The notes under the pieces: generated by a model | Told to the model about the DNA's origin: nothing | Databases searched by the model: none | Seen by the model: the letters and a program-made list of their open reading frames with translations, nothing else | Position numbers and translations under genes: made by a program | Shown here: positions 32,277-34,022 of the stretch, piece after piece | Numbering within the stretch: position 1 is the first letter of the stretch | How the letters are laid out: each line of letters begins with the position of its first letter | Assembly (NCBI GenBank): GCA_029255645.1 | Contig: JANLJE010000034.1 | Coordinates: 1-34,022 of the forward strand | From: Comamonadaceae bacterium | GTDB taxonomy: Bacteria > Pseudomonadota > Gammaproteobacteria > Burkholderiales > Rhodocyclaceae | DNA: 34,022 bases | Direction of reading: 5' to 3'

Positions 32277-33560
32277 TCAGGCTGCCTGGAGGGCCTGGTC
32301 GAGGTCGGCGATCAGGCCGTCGATGTGCTCGATGCCCACCGAGAGGCGGATCATGTCTTCCGAGACGCCGGCCGTGGCCAGTTCTTCCGGCGAGAGCTGG
32401 CGGTGGGTGGTGGAGGCCGGGTGGCAGGCGAGGGTCTTGCAGTCGCCGATGTTGACCAGCCGGGTCACCAGTTTCAAGGCATCCTGGAACTTGCCGCCGC
32501 CTTCGCGGCCGCTGCAGTTCGTTCCCTTCACGCCGAAGTTGAGGATGCCGGACGCGCGTCCGCCCATGTACTTTTGCACCAGGGCGTGATCCTTGTGCTC
32601 GGGCAGGCCAGCGTAGTTTACCCAGCTCACCTTGGGGTGGTTCTCGAGGAAGCGGGCGATCTCGAGGGCGTTGTCGCAGATGCGTTCCATGCGCAGTGCC
32701 AGGGTTTCGATGCCCTGCAGGATCAAGAAGGCGTTGAAGGGGCTGATGGCGGCGCCCATGCTGCGCAGCGGCACGACCCGGGCGCGGCCGATGTAGGCGG
32801 CAGGGCCGAGCGCTTCGGTATAGACCACGCCGTGGTAGGAGACATCGGGTTCGTTCAGGCGCTTGAACTTTTGCTTATGCTCGGCCCAGGGGAATTTGCC
32901 GCTGTCGACGAGGATGCCGCCGAGGGAATTGCCGTGGCCGCCCAGGTATTTGGTCAGGGCATGCACGACGATGTCGGCGCCGTGTTCGAAGGGGCGGCAC
33001 AGGTAGGGCGAGGGTACGGTGTTGTCGACGATGACCGGCACGCCATGACGGTGCGCCACATCGGCGAGCTTCTCGAAATCGGTGATGTTGCCCAAGGGAT
33101 TGCCGACCGATTCGCAGAACACGGCCTTGGTTTTGGCGTCGATCAGCTTCTCGAAGGCTTCCGGGTCGCGGTAGTCGGCAAAGCGCACTTCGATGCCGTA
33201 CTGGGGCAGGGTGTGGGCAAACAGGTTGTAGGTGCCGCCGTACAGGGTGCTGGAGGTGACGATGTTGTCACCGGCCTCGGCGATGGTCTGGATCGAGGCG
33301 GTGATGGCGGCCATGCCCGAGGCCATGGCCAGGGCGGCGATACCGCCTTCCATGGCGGCGACGCGCTTTTCCAGCACGTCCTGGGTCGGGTTCATGATGC
33401 GGGTGTAGATGTTGCCCGGTACCTTCAGGTCGAACAGGTCGGCGCCATGCTGGGTGTTGTCGAAGGCATAGGAGGTGGTCTGGTAGATGGGCACCGCCAC
33501 GGCCTTGGTCGTGGGATCGGGGGAATAGCCGCCATGCACGGCCAGGGTTTCGAGTTTCAT
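32277..33560 (-). CDS. metY: O-acetylhomoserine sulfhydrylase (aminocarboxypropyltransferase)
   Basis: PLP-dependent Cys/Met metabolism enzyme that makes homocysteine (or methionine) from O-acetylhomoserine and sulfide (or methanethiol). It has 427 residues, the usual length of MetY and longer than MetB/MetC at about 390. The N-terminus TLAVHGGYSPDPTTKAVAVP, then YTRIMNPTQDVLEKRVAAME, ASGMAAI and the PLP lysine in HALTKYLGGHG (Lys204) are clear. The extended C-terminal segment HPASTTHRQLSPEELATAGV is typical. ATG 33560 has GAGGAG just upstream. It is convergent with icd and transcribed alone. No SAM riboswitch or other leader element was recognised in the repeat-filled upstream region. Confidence 0.95.
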   Translation of the reverse strand: MKLETLAVHGGYSPDPTTKAVAVPIYQTTSYAFDNTQHGADLFDLKVPGNIYTRIMNPTQDVLEKRVAAMEGGIAALAMASGMAAITASIQTIAEAGDNIVTSSTLYGGTYNLFAHTLPQYGIEVRFADYRDPEAFEKLIDAKTKAVFCESVGNPLGNITDFEKLADVAHRHGVPVIVDNTVPSPYLCRPFEHGADIVVHALTKYLGGHGNSLGGILVDSGKFPWAEHKQKFKRLNEPDVSYHGVVYTEALGPAAYIGRARVVPLRSMGAAISPFNAFLILQGIETLALRMERICDNALEIARFLENHPKVSWVNYAGLPEHKDHALVQKYMGGRASGILNFGVKGTNCSGREGGGKFQDALKLVTRLVNIGDCKTLACHPASTTHRQLSPEELATAGVSEDMIRLSVGIEHIDGLIADLDQALQAA

Positions 33561-33636
33561 GTCACTCCTCTGAGAGGCTGGTTTGGGAAAAATGAAAGTC
33601 TAGCAGGTGCAGGAAAACCGTTCAGATGGCTTGCCT

Positions 33637-33654
33637 ATATCCATATCCATATCA
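33637..33654. repeat. 6-bp tandem repeat, three copies
   Basis: Units atatcc, atatcc and atatca, head to tail. Confidence 0.8.
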
Positions 33655-33728
33655 TCCCGAATCCGGCCGTTACCCCGTCGATGCGAGCGGCTCTGGCGGG
33701 AGCCAGGGCGGGGCGGTCGGGTGATTTC

Positions 33729-33792
33729 CGCCACCCCTTCGTTTCGCCACCCCTTCGTTTCGCCACCCCATCGTTTCGCCACCCCATCGTCC
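33729..33792. repeat. 16-bp tandem repeat, four copies
   Basis: Two copies of cgccaccccttcgttt, one of cgccaccccatcgttt and one ending in cc (33729-33744, 33745-33760, 33761-33776, 33777-33792). The t/a change splits the copies into two adjacent pairs, which suggests stepwise duplication. Confidence 0.92.
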
Positions 33793-33961
33793 ACGAACGC
33801 CTTCCAGCGCCTGGCCTGGGGCAACGGCTCCGCAACTGCGCTGACATGGCGCAAGGCCGCCCGGATATGGGCGATGCGCGCCACCCGCTTGTCCACGGCG
33901 GCAGGCATCGGCGTCACGCTCCCCGGCAATTGGGCACGAGCCGGGCCTGGCTTTGCGCTTG

Positions 33962-34022
33962 GCTCAGGGCTCAGGGCTCAGGGCTCAGGGCTCAGGGCTC
34001 AGGGCTCAGGGCTCAGGGCTCA
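33962..34022. repeat. 7-bp tandem repeat, at least 8.7 copies, cut by window edge
   Basis: Perfect gctcagg units run from 33962 to the last base, so the true length is unknown. Perfect copies point to recent or ongoing expansion. Confidence 0.95.

Larger units (their letters stand above)
33561..34022. other. Repeat-rich 462-base region upstream of metY, no gene supported
   Basis: Minus-strand open frames here (for example 33600-33929) run through the repeats, resemble no family and lack ribosome sites. The region holds 6-bp, 16-bp and 7-bp tandem repeats (listed separately). The window ends inside the last. Confidence 0.55.

Noticed and set aside
33600-33929. Minus-strand frame upstream of metY
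   Set aside because: The 16-bp repeat is not a multiple of three, so the frame gives non-periodic filler; no ribosome site and no known domain.
33729-34022. CRISPR array
   Set aside because: The repeats are direct head-to-tail units of 7 or 16 bp with no spacers and no cas genes nearby.

Overview
The window is a GC-rich chromosomal segment, almost certainly from a betaproteobacterium and most likely from the Rhodocyclales (Azospira/Dechloromonas/Azoarcus relatives). The case rests on gene content: an AroA-Cmk fusion protein, the pheA-hisC-tyrA-aroA order, class I PHB genes with phaR, a tandem cyanophycin synthetase pair, and a monomeric isocitrate dehydrogenase. The assignment is by recognition of protein families; no search was run. 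No rRNA, tRNA, CRISPR array, insertion sequence or prophage is visible.

Layout. 1-5014 (+): aromatic amino-acid and histidine genes pheA (5' truncated by the window edge), hisC, tyrA and the aroA-cmk fusion. 5035-8493 (+): polyhydroxybutyrate genes phaC, phaB and phaR, without phaA. 8583-10805 (-): a Tat-exported PhoX-type phosphatase. 11139-13854 (+): rimO and an overlapping FAD-linked 2-hydroxyacid dehydrogenase-like gene. 13829-14509 (-): a type II toxin-antitoxin pair whose PIN-domain toxin is frameshifted. 14747-14947 (+): a 66-residue single-span membrane protein of unknown role. 14978-19029 (-): an ABC exporter, a DUF1854 protein, an ArsC/YffB-like protein and Hsp33. 19165-21989 (-): a periplasmic binding protein overlapping a GGDEF/EAL membrane protein. 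22219-28056 (+): cphA', cphA and a membrane acyltransferase. 28191-29544 (+): an RcnB-like protein, a hypothetical exported protein and Hsp15. 29946-32189 (+): icd. 32277-33560 (-): metY. The last 460 bases hold only tandem repeats.

How the genes fit together. Two storage polymers are encoded: PHB for carbon (phaC, phaB, phaR) and cyanophycin for nitrogen (cphA', cphA). The ABC exporter and DUF1854 protein belong to families that travel with cphA genes. Here they are separated from cphA'-cphA by a binding-protein/c-di-GMP signalling pair, so about 12 kb (16301-28056) may form one cyanophycin-linked region. The most interesting reading is a division of labour between the two synthetases. CphA' keeps an HxxEH metal-site motif in its N-terminal domain but has an altered and C-terminally truncated Mur-ligase-like domain. 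CphA is the opposite: intact ligase domains and no HxxEH.

A second theme is the number of short, mutually unrelated tandem repeats (units of 6 to 16 bp, 2 to about 9 copies) in almost every larger intergenic space, some of them next to ribosome-binding sites or stop codons.
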